From Ditylenchus dipsaci (taxonomy: Eukaryota; Nematoda; Chromadorea; Rhabditida; Anguinidae), in assembly GCA_004194705.1 (NCBI GenBank), contig SADC01000095.1, positions 62,001 to 126,000 of the forward strand: a stretch of DNA of 64,000 nucleotides. The letters run 5' to 3'. Under the pieces are notes generated by a model. That model ran no database searches. It saw nothing but the letters and a program-made list of their open reading frames with translations, and was not told the DNA's origin. Below, one piece after another: positions 46,261-56,213 of the stretch (its first letter is position 1; every line of letters starts with the position of its first letter). The position numbers and the translations under genes were made by a program.

Positions 46261-48249
46261 TTATTTTCGGCGCAGTCGTCTTCTTTGTTTCGCCTTTTCT
46301 TTGACTACTTCTTTGGCTTTTTCTGCATTATAAGGTTTTGCTGCAGCAGAAGCGTAACTAGTGGCTCCCATACTTGGTGTGTTCACATCTCCTCCGGGGT
46401 AGCGAGGTTCACCTCCAATGCTTTGGTAGAATGGATCATTCAACGCCCTGGTTTCTTGAGTCCTTTGAGGGTTGGTGTACGTGTCCCCGTGGTAGCTAAA
46501 AAAATAATATTTACAAGTGGAAGAAAGGGGCCAAGTCAGAGTAAAGCATGTCTAAAGCATGTTTTCGAAATCGTACATTTTAAATGCAGAGGTAAAAACA
46601 GAGAAAAACAATATCGAGATTTTACTGCTCTAATTTGTTTTTTGGCTAAAGCGCACAGTCATAAGTCTTTAATCAAGAGCAGTTAGACGAAATTGCACTT
46701 AAGATAAGTGTTGTGAATTTCAAAATTTCGTACTGGCATCGGCCTACGGCACCGACCCCCAAAGATTTCGGTACCGTCACTATTTTAGCAGGTAAAGTAA
46801 AAATAGTATTAAGAAAAATACTCTAATTGAAAAGATCCGTCAAAAAGGTGAGCATTTTGTCAAAAGAGAAAATTGCTTACTTGGGTAAGTAGCCTGGTTG
46901 CCCACCTCCCGCTTGTTCCCCTTGACCATATGCGCCGCCGTAGTAGGGTGGCTGGAAGCCGCCGTAGCTGGTCGATGAGGATAGTAGTGGTTGGTTAGAC
47001 TGAGTTTGGCCTGTGAAACTTTGCTGTTGTCCAGGCTGGTTGTTGGAGTAGCCGAAAGAGCCCTGTTGCTGCGCGGAAGGGGTCCCTTGCGGAAATGAGA
47101 GCGAAGGGTAGCTAAAACTTAACACATCATTGTATGTATTGTAAAAAAAAATTATTGTAATTGAACAAAACATTCAGGTTAAGCAAGGGCACTCAGATTT
47201 TTTTCAAAGAAGTAGATTTCCATCCGCATTTAATACAGCAGCCAGATGTGTGCTCTAACAAACTCAAATTTTTTTACTGTCTTTTTCCAACTTTGTCGTT
47301 TTCTTGATAACAGTTTTTACTTGTGATTACAATCCAATTTACCCGAGGAGGTTGTTCCGGACTGGAAATTATTGTTGGATTGTGTGCTTCCATATCCTGA
47401 TTGTTGCTGGTAATTTGTGGCTGGAGGTCCGTAGTTGGAGTTGTAGCCTTGCTGGTTGTAGTTGGCGGCACTGCCAAACTGACCATTGTTATTGGGGTAA
47501 TAGTTGGAGGGGCTGAGTGGGGTTGTTGAGCATAGTTGTAGGAGTTGCTATTTTGCTGCGGGAAGTTTTGGGGCTGGCTGATACCATTGGTAGAGATGTA
47601 GCCTAAGATTTCGCAAGGTGTATATTATTCTTAATATATTACTTGAGCTAACCGTTTGATTTCAGTCAAAATAATTTTTTTTTCGTTTCTGTTATTTATT
47701 GAGCTCTTGCTTCTGCAAGCATACTAAAACACAATCCAAGTCAACTTGCATTTATAGGAGGGAAAATACTGGCCAAATTTGTAGTTTTTGTACCAGTATT
47801 TTTGACGCACCCTGCAGTCCGAGGATTTTCTTTTCTGACATCAAAAAAAATACTGAAAAGTCTAACCAGGAGGACAGGGTGGGCAGTCTTCAAGTATGAT
47901 GGTAGCCTTGAAGACGTTAACACTGCCGCCGCTTGTGCCATAGGCCGGTCGATAGCCGGGTGGGCATTGCCCGCAGTTCTGAATTATAATAATCAATAAC
48001 TAAGGCATTTTTTTATGTTGGAGTATGTTACCGGTTGCGACGTGAGCTGGCCAGATTGAGGGGCGTACTGCTGGGGTTGTATGGTTGTAGCTGTTGTCCT
48101 GGCTGTTGGTACGGTTGACCTTGTGCTGTCGCTGGTGGTGTTGACGACGAGCATACAAGCAGCACAAGAAATGTACCAGCTACTCGTCTACAACAAACTT
48201 TATGTTTAATATTGTGGATAAAATATTGCTGGCCTAGATCAGTAGACAT
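46261..48249 (-). CDS. Secreted Gln/Gly/Tyr/Pro-rich low-complexity protein (five exons, three apparent 1-bp deletions)
   Basis: Function unknown; composition is prion-like or structural. Minus-strand exons: 48249-48032, 47978-47867, 47602-47343, 47111-46881, 46495-46261; about 352 aa. Exon 1 has a hydrophobic signal-like stretch (GTFLVLLVCSSS) then AQGQPYQQPGQQLQPYNP. Exon 2 is a cysteine segment, NCGQCPPGYRPAYG and ILEDCPPCPPG. Exons 3-4 are rich in Q, N, G, Y and S (NYNQQGYNSNYGPP, GSFGYSNNQPGQQQSF). Exon 5 ends with a very basic tail, KQRRRLRRK. The frame needs one extra base in each of the homopolymers 48073-48076, 47519-47522 and the GGG at the exon 3 donor; all phases then agree. The first Met could lie in an unseen upstream exon, because GTTGTAG at 48188-48194 (minus) is a possible acceptor. 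Confidence 0.7.
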
Positions 48250-48530
48250 TTAACCAAGAATCTAGATGTAAAAGACATTAGCTTCATGAGCTCAAAAATT
48301 AGGATATTTTCCATTTTGACCATTTCCGATTTAGCCTACTTTTTCGCCTCAAAGTTTGCTTTAATTTTTTCATCTGAAAAAAAAACGAAAAATGCTGGTT
48401 GTTCTTTCAGAGCCGTAAAAAAGTCCGGGAGACCTTAAAGGGGAGGGACTTTATATACGCATCGCCTATTGTCGAAAGCTCAAGTCTCTCTGATGGTGTT
48501 TTAATTGACTTTTTTAGTAAGTTGTTCTGA

Positions 48531-49326
48531 CTTTTAGGCAGACATGTGAACGGGCCGGAAATTTCAGGGCTCGGCCCGGCCCGCCGAATGTTTTCTTGAG
48601 CCCGGACCGGCCCGCGAGAAATTTCAAAAGTGACGCCCGGCATCCTGCATTGCTTGCATGCCAAAAATTTTGGCTGGCACGCAAAGCCCGGCTCTTTATC
48701 TATGTGGGGGACAAGGGACAAGTCATATAAATTTCATTCATTTTCTGGATTTCTGCCGAAGTGGGCCGGTTGGGAACATAGAAAGAGAGCAAGTTTTTTA
48801 GGTTCGTCGCCTCAGACTGCTTGATATGGGTAGATCGATGCCTACTAAATATATTTAACATTAATTATTCAATATGAAAAATCCGAACTTACGAAATATG
48901 ACCGCCGTGAGTGTGAGCCAGAAGCATCCTGCATTGCTTGCATGCCAAAAATTTTGTAACTTCAACCTTCTCCGCATTCCCATCCTGGTCGTACTTCACC
49001 ATTTGAAAGAGGTCATCGTTGTCCTCGGGCTTGAAGGCTCCCCGAAGGCTCTCCAGAATCCTCCTCGTCGTTGTGATTGGGGTCTTCTGCTCTAGCTTCC
49101 GAAGAAGGATTGGAGATGAGTAAGAAAAAGTTGGAAACGATTGAAAATTGCGGGATATTGAAAATAGTGGATTTTAAAAAGAGGGGATTTTGAAGAGGCG
49201 GGATTTGAAAATTATTTATTGTGCGGGCCGAGGCGGGCCGGCCCGGCCCGATCAGCTTTAGGTCCGGCCCGACCACCGCGGAAATCTATGAGCCCGGCCC
49301 GGCCCGTGCACATGTCTGCTTTTAGG
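48531..49326. mobile_element. Non-autonomous hAT element with a BED-finger remnant
   Basis: The element 48539-49318 has inverted ends CAGACATGTG and CACATGTCTG and an exact 8-bp duplication CTTTTAGG (48531-48538, 49319-49326). Subterminal regions are GC-rich CGGGCCGGCCCGG repeats. On the minus strand 49100-48880 reads EARAEDPNHNDEEDSGEPSG, then DDLFQMVKYDQDGNAEKVEV and TKFLACKQCRMLLAHTHGGH, followed by GTAAGT. CKQC with the trailing histidines resembles a BED zinc finger of hAT transposases. A second partial copy of this segment is at 48630-48670. The catalytic domain is missing. Confidence 0.85.
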
Positions 49327-50720
49327 GCCAAAAATCATCGAGCAACCGATTGGAATCATTTTCAGCACTGCTTTGCTGTTGCAACTGCCTCAATTTTACA
49401 ATTTTGAGCAAATGACCAACTAAATTATAGGAAACTAGCCAAAATGATGCGTACTTAGTTTTATATAGCCTGAGCCTCCACCAATTTTACTTATTTGTCA
49501 ACGCATTCAGGGACTTATTGGAGTCAGAACTTCACGGGGAACCATGTGGAAATTTTCACACACATAAAAGCAAAGTAGCTAGCGAATCTTTGACCAGGGA
49601 AGAAATGAGCATTATTGAGGGGTAGAATTTCGGTATTATTTAGGGACTGATTTTTTTACATTTTTAATTTACATGATCGTTTGCAACCATACACTGAAAA
49701 AGACGCCCAGAAGCAGAGCAACATTTTGGGTGTAAGGCAGTAAATGATCATGTAAATTGGGAAAAAACCTCAATTCCAAAAATAATACTGAAGAGTTCTT
49801 TTGGTTATTTTGGTTGTAAGTTTGTTGTGTGTAAGGTTGCAAATGAGTATGAAAATTAAAATTACAAAAAAACGACATTTCCAAATTAATACCGAATGGT
49901 TTTGGGATAGTGCTATAAAGGATGGCATTGAATCGGACATGGTTCAACGTTTTTTAAATTTTAGCTCTAACTTTATACTAATTTTTTTATCTGTATGATA
50001 GCTCAAATAAAAGCCCAGAACCTTGCTACATTTTGACATCGAACTTGTGAATAAAAGGAGGAAAAAAACAGGGCTTGCACCCAGTGGTAGTCAAACTTGT
50101 TACTTAAGGCGATGCTTAAATAAAGTCCCCCTCCTTTAAAACCGTTTTTTCTCCGGTCCAGATACCTCGAATCAGCGTTGTAAATCTTTGAATTGCGGCA
50201 CCGGCACCAGCTCACAGCACCGACCACGAAAATTGAACGTTGGTTTCACTAGCTCATTTTGTTTGAGTTCTAGACCTTGTTTTGTTGGAAATCAATTAGG
50301 AAAAATTTGAAAATTCCCGAGCACCAGTATAGAACGCAAGAGCATGCCCTTTTACAATAACACACGTCCTCGACCTAATTTAGGGTCCCGATTCGTGCTT
50401 ACGAGGCGAAATCGGGTCTAAGACATTTGTTTAGGTTAATAAAAACACTTGTTTTCCATGCAAATTTTTTTATAAAACCATGCCATGGTACTTCCCGTAA
50501 AATAGGGATGGGGGCCTTATTGTTGAGTCGTATAAGACATAAGAGGGCTATCGGATAAAAATTTTTACTACTACTATAAATGTAAAAGTTTGATAAAAAT
50601 ATCCTCGAGGGATATTGCTCAATAATTGACATCTGAAAAGGCTCCCTCTTGGTGACCCAGCTTGTCCAACGACCTGCAAAAGTTGCATGAAAATAGGTTC
50701 CGGCTGATTTGACCATATAT
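49327..50720. other. Intergenic DNA
   Basis: Contains diverged CATTTGCAACC / GGTTGTAAG inverted pieces around 49660-49960 and an isolated fragment of the TTTCTAACAAAACA MITE near 50255-50350 (TTGTTTTGTTGGAAATC). The minus-strand open frame 50399-50716 (105 aa) has no recognisable family. Confidence 0.35.
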
Positions 50721-50721
50721 A

Positions 50722-50972
50722 CCGTATTCTCTCTAATAGGCCGACACCCTCTAATAAACCGACACCCCCTACTTTGAGGGACCGTATCTCAGTCCGAAGA
50801 AAAAAAATTACATCGCTGTTTATTGCGTTTTCTTAGTTCCCACGAGCTCTATCGATTCCGCTTTTTCGATTTTGGATTTTCACCCGAAAATGTCGAGTTC
50901 GACCCAAAATTTTCACGATTTTTGAAGGGTTGAAAAATAAACCGACATGTCGGCCTATTAGAGAGAATACGG
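50722..50972. mobile_element. CCGTATT-type TA MITE, copy 6
   Basis: Ends CCGTATTCTCTCTAATAGGC and GCCTATTAGAGAGAATACGG with flanking TA; interior ACGAGCTCTATCGATTCCGC conserved. Confidence 0.88.
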
Positions 50973-50974
50973 TA

Positions 50975-53085
50975 TACAATCAGTTCACGTGAGGGAAAAT
51001 GGCTTTTTGGAATTGAAAAAGAAGGGAGGGGTACTTACGTGTATAGCTTTCAAAATATAAATACTGCACCTAAGATGTATTTGCATCGCTAAGATCAACA
51101 GACGAAGTAGAATCCAAATTAGACTTCTTGAAATCGATTTTTTGATTGGGATGTAAATTGACCTAAGCCGAAAGAAAATAAGTTCTTTGCGAAGCGTGAT
51201 TTTTATGTCATTTTTCGAAAACTTCCACTTACTTCACACTTTGCATGCATAGATCTCAGATTCCACAATTCAGTTAAATATTTTTTTTCATAAATTTTAC
51301 GTTTAACGAATTAACAAAATGCTCACCTTAAAGAAGTCATGATGCTAAAATATAGCTTAAAAAATATTATTATTTTTTGGTGCAGCAGCCAAAGGTTAAG
51401 CCTATTGTTGCGTAAGGTCCCATATTTATGTACTTATATATGAGCATGTATATTTGTTTGTGCAACCCGCAATGCAAACAGGAAAAGATTAAAGGTCCGC
51501 TTAGGTGGGCGAACTCAAGCAGTCACCGCCTAATTCCTTCTTTTTGTTTTGTTTGATCTCAGCTTAATTGAGCAGCCAAACAATGTGTGACTGTTATATA
51601 ATTGTGTGTGATACTTGTGCGATCTTCTCTTCCGCTAAAACTTGCCTTTCAATTAGTCAAGTGCAGCTAAAAAGCTTGATTTGATCACTAAAGGCAAAGA
51701 AAAAAGTTAGTTTGAGGGAAAAACAAACTCAGCTTTGTTTGACTAGAACTAACAAATTAGTGTTTGAGTGAAGAAAAATACATTATGTGACTGGATGAGT
51801 CAAAATCAAAATGTTTTAGATGCTTCAGTGGAAATGTTATTTAAAAAATGTTGAGTCAGGTGCTGCAGCATTATTTGGCCTTCTTCTTCTATTAGGCCAT
51901 GTTAACCCATTGATGCGCACTGGTACCAAATTGGTACCAAAAATTGCCTTGGTCCCCCTTGTTGTTTTATTTCAAACTTTTTCAAAAAAACCTTGCTTGA
52001 AAACACTGTTCTAAGCTTATTTTTTCATTTGTTTTTTAAAATGTTTAGTTTTGGGGACCACATTCAATATCTAAGCAAAAACTGAGACTGAATTTGCTTA
52101 ACTGTGATCCAATTAAATATAATAAACTTGTGACCAAAAAATTTACAGAGGTAACAAGGACACGTCAAGTTTAAAACTTATTCTTGAAAATTGCAATTTT
52201 CGGAGCTAAAACGTACTTGTTCTGATATTTTTTTATGTTATTTTTAAAATTTATTAAATTTGCTGTAAACTACATTCTTACTACATCAAAAGATGCTGAG
52301 TTAGTTGCGAATTGAAATTTGAGATATGATATCCTAAGGTTTGAAGAAAAGCAAAACTTTGTATTTCGAGAATCATTTGTTAGGTGTCCTCGGTGACAAG
52401 TTATATATATTGCAAGGGTTCCAATTTTGTCATTTATTTTCCCAAATTACTCTATATAAGCAGAGATATGAAAGCATATCGATTTTCATAAAATGTTCTG
52501 GACAGTTCCATGTGGTCTCTCATCACCGTCTGATCCAGTGCCTTGTCCACGCTATTTCTCGATGCTCTAGCCCATGGTCTGGCTAAATTGTGAAATAAGA
52601 TGAGCTGGGCCCGGGGGACCATATAAAGAGGTTTAAAGTAGATAAATTAAGTTTTTGTAAATGCCCAGAGGCATATTTGGTAAGCCAAATATGCGTGCGG
52701 CTTATACCTTCGACATGTTTGACAATCCGTGTATAGGTTGACATCAAGTTGATTGTGAAAACAGAGTCACAGTAATCGCATTAAAGTCATCGCATTACAT
52801 CTTATTTTTCCGATAAATAAATCAAAAATTGGCAAAATTCTTTCCCAAAATAAAAAAAGGAAACGGAAATTTTTAGTTTCGGTTACCCGAACAAAACTTC
52901 CGGTTCAGTTACCTGAACCGAAAACCCAAAAAACTAATTGTCTAAAAAAAAGTTTCTACAAAATAAAGTTTTTTATAGCAAACCAATAAAACAACCATAA
53001 ATATTTCCATGTACTTTAAAAAAATTTATACTAAAGTAATTCCAAAAGTTTGCCTGTTTTTTGTTCTATTGCTGGATTGTGTTAT
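50975..53085. other. Intergenic DNA, no gene recognised
   Basis: AT-rich sequence with many stops. A fragment containing CCTTGGTCCCCCTTGTTG at about 51947-51966 also occurs inside the element at 60684. No exon is supported. Confidence 0.4.
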
Positions 53086-53447
53086 AGGGCGCTCACAATG
53101 ACATGTCGATGTCAAAGTCGGATGTCGAAGTCGGTAGTGAGGTCAGGGTGCTCACAATAAGATGTCGAAGTCGGATGTCGAAGTCGGTAGTGAAGTAAAG
53201 GTGCTCACAATGGGAAATTTTCTTCTCATCACCAATTTTATTTTTTTGAAGTGTAAAAGTACATCGGCGTTTTTATTTTTATTCCAGAAACTAAGTAGCA
53301 TAATTATGGACCACCTCAAATGACATAAGTAGGATGTAAAGGTAGGAAGTAGGCAGTCAGAAGTCGGATGTCGAGGTGCCATTGTGAGCACTACTACCTA
53401 CTTCGACATCATACTTCCACATCGTCATCTCATTGTGAGCGAGCTAT
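53086..53447. mobile_element. MITE with GCGCTCACAATGA ends and an internal tandem duplication
   Basis: The left end AGGGCGCTCACAATGACATG pairs with CATCTCATTGTGAGCGAGCT at the right. A unit of about 58 bp (AAGTCGGATGTCGAAGTCGG..GGTGCTCACAAT) is tandemly duplicated next to the left end, and copies of GTCGGATGTCGA lie near the right end. Confidence 0.65.
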
Positions 53448-53634
53448 TAGTTATGGTTGCAAATTTTTAAAAATGAATTTCGTTTCTATCCAAAGTACTT
53501 TGATTTTTAATGTATTTATGCTGGCACTATTAATCTGCCATCTGGCGCTAGTATGGAGACTCATCTCTATCTATCATTGCCCTCTCCCTCAACAAAACCT
53601 TTCAGCCATTTTTGTGCCTTTTTACCTGTTTTAC

Positions 53635-53905
53635 CATGTTTTGGTCACTGGAGCTGGGCAAAAAGAGTCTCTAAATGCATTTTTGATCAAGAGTCTTGCT
53701 CGGAATTATGTCTAAGGTAAGTGAATGCGCACATATTTAACCCCTTCGGGGGCGCAGTAGGCTTGGTTGCTTGGAGTTGAGATGCGCACACCCACATACC
53801 TTAGACACAAATCACTCGAAAGTGACTCTGGATGCATGAAAAAGCATGCATACCAGAGTTATTTATGCGGTAGGCCCTGGTATTCAAAACTATGTTCAAC
53901 ATCTC
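53635..53905. repeat. Dispersed copy of the compound repeat at 34690-34985
   Basis: Colinear with 34690-34985: TTTTGGTCACTGGAGC..TTGCTCGGAATTATGTCTAA, GGTAAGTGAATGCGC, then the poly-C/G hairpin remnant, GAGATGCGCACACCCACATA, and GGATGCATGAAAAAGCATGC to AACTATGTTCAA. Confidence 0.7.
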
Positions 53906-55766
53906 CATTTTTTGCTAATTGGCCTCTTATTTAAGGGCCTCTCGTTTGTCCCTTCCCCTCCCAATACAGCCCTTTGTCCCGTTTTGAATTACTTTCTAGT
54001 CTCTTTATGACAAAAATATTACTTGAAATGGTTTCTAGACACTTTAAAAAACGTTATTTTAATGGGGTATAAGCCAGAAGGTCCGTGAGCAGGTATATGC
54101 AAGTACTTTTTTAGATGGGGAGGGTCGTATGGTAACTGTTAGAGTAAAAGCAAGTAGCGCGAAATTTCTTGCATACTCTATACATGTTGTTATGAATAAA
54201 GTTAAGGATGCCTAAACTTTTTATGGATGCCTAAAGTATTGATTGGATGCCTAAACTGCAATTTTACCTCAGATTTGAAAATTAATGTGAAAAAATTGAT
54301 ATTTCGCCCTTTGAAAGTGAAAAGTGTATTTATATTTGTTTTTTTTCAAATGCAATCACATTTTTTTTAAATTCGCGCATTTTTTAAATCTTATAGTTTT
54401 CAAAAAGTTTGTTCTCAAATTCAAATTTTGAATGAATTCAAACCTACATTTGTAGGAGAGGATAGTTGAGGCTAGTCAAGGGTAGGCGAGGATAGGCGAG
54501 GATATACGAGGATAGGCGATGGTTGGTGAGGTAGCGTAGGTGGGTTAACAGGTAGGTGGATGATCTGCCCTAACCATTAACGCACTCGAAAGATTAATCT
54601 ACTCTGCCTGAACTACTAATGTAAATGAACCACTGTTCCCGAGTCACAGGAATAGTATCCGAACCACTGATGTTCCCGAATAGCATAGGCGCCGATAGGC
54701 GCCTACAGACCCTAGTTATACATATTTTTGTTTAAAAGAAATCCAAGATGATGTACTTGATGGTTCCGGTAAAATATCAGTAAAATCAGGTTTGAACACA
54801 GAAATTTACCCTAACTCCAGGCATAAGTATGTAGTATTTTTGGAATACCGTTCTTAAGCTTCCGCGCACCTGTGAAACTCCAAAAAAATTGTTCTAGGTT
54901 TCAGTCAACGATTTAATATATATTTTTAGCGAGAAGAATCATGCACTCAACAATTAATTCTATTAGATAATTTTTTTATTTGTAAAGAGATAAAAAAGAA
55001 GTACAATAATTGATTTTTCAATGGTTGTATTTGTTTTCCTTTTGTTTTGTATGCCAACTTTTTCGAAACTTATTAGAATCGATTGCTGCTTCCTTACCTG
55101 GACATTTATGCTGAAATAAAAAAGCTTACATGCACTATATAAAAAATTAAGACTTTAGAAGTATTAAAATTTAGAGATGGTTTGTAAACCGAAAAAATCG
55201 CTAATTCAACCAATTTAAAAAACCTCGCAGTTTTTTTCGTGTGACCTTCTGGTAGTAAGAAGTCAAATATAAGGCTGTTTATGCCTTGGTCCTACTACTG
55301 CTAGTGTCTGACTGGTCACTCTTATTCTTCTATGGTTGACATTTCGCTGCTGACCATCGCCACACATATTTGTTCTACATAGAGAGGGTGACAATGGCTC
55401 AACCGCACTCTGAATATATCGATTAATCCTCTACTTTTGTGCCTTTAACCAGCATGTTTTGCTTTCTTATGTGCAATCAAAACATTCAAACTTAATCAGT
55501 TTGTTGGATAATGCAGAGCGTGATTTGTAGATTGCGAAATATTTCACAATTCTTTTATTATTTACGTTTCGTTGTTAGAGTATGACTTTTACAGCATTAC
55601 TAATACTTTTTTTAAACACGTATAGCATGTTTAGTTGTGCTACTGATTTACTGGTCTAAACACTAATTTTGTGAAAACAATTTTACAGACACAAAGCTCT
55701 TTATTTCAAGCCAAATGAGAGATTTTTGGAACAGACCTTTTTTCGCAAAACTGCACATTTGCAAAT
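53906..55766. other. Intergenic DNA with a short minisatellite
   Basis: At 54466-54535 a 10-12 bp unit (GAGGATAGGC) is repeated six to seven times. Elsewhere no exon, RNA gene or clear element is visible. No TAZ1-type or other N-terminal CBP exon was found here. Confidence 0.4.
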
Positions 55767-55767
55767 A

Positions 55768-55932
55768 CCGTATTTATTATAATAGAAGAGCATGCTCCTC
55801 TATTTTTCAACCCATGAATTTTTTTGACATTGTGTTAAAAATGGAATAAAAAGTGATTACCCCCCTCCTCCCTACTTTGGAAACTAGGGGCTGCTTCTAT
55901 TAAAGACTGCTCTTCTATTAGAATAAATACGG
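55768..55932. mobile_element. CCGTATT-type TA MITE, copy 7
   Basis: Ends CCGTATTTATTATAATAGAA and TTCTATTAGAATAAATACGG with flanking TA. Confidence 0.8.
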
Positions 55933-56213
55933 TACTTCCTCACTTATGTTGTCAGAGGAACTTGGTCGAAAAAGTTACTTCATCCAAAAACCGAAATTTT
56001 AATATTTGTAAAAAAGAACTTTTCCGGGAGTTTAAAGCCTTGCTAAAAAGCTAATATTCAGGGCTGAACGTTTATGTGTAAACAAAGAGAAACTCTAATT
56101 TTAAAAACTAGTTTTTATACAAATCGAATTTTGGTGCTAGAATTAAAATTTTGGTGCTAGATTTAAATATCACCCATTATGTAACTAATGGATTGTTTTC
56201 AGAGTCTCTAAAT

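Noticed and set aside
50399..50716. 105-residue minus-strand open frame
   Set aside because: No recognisable domain, no splice context, no codon pattern clearly different from surrounding DNA.
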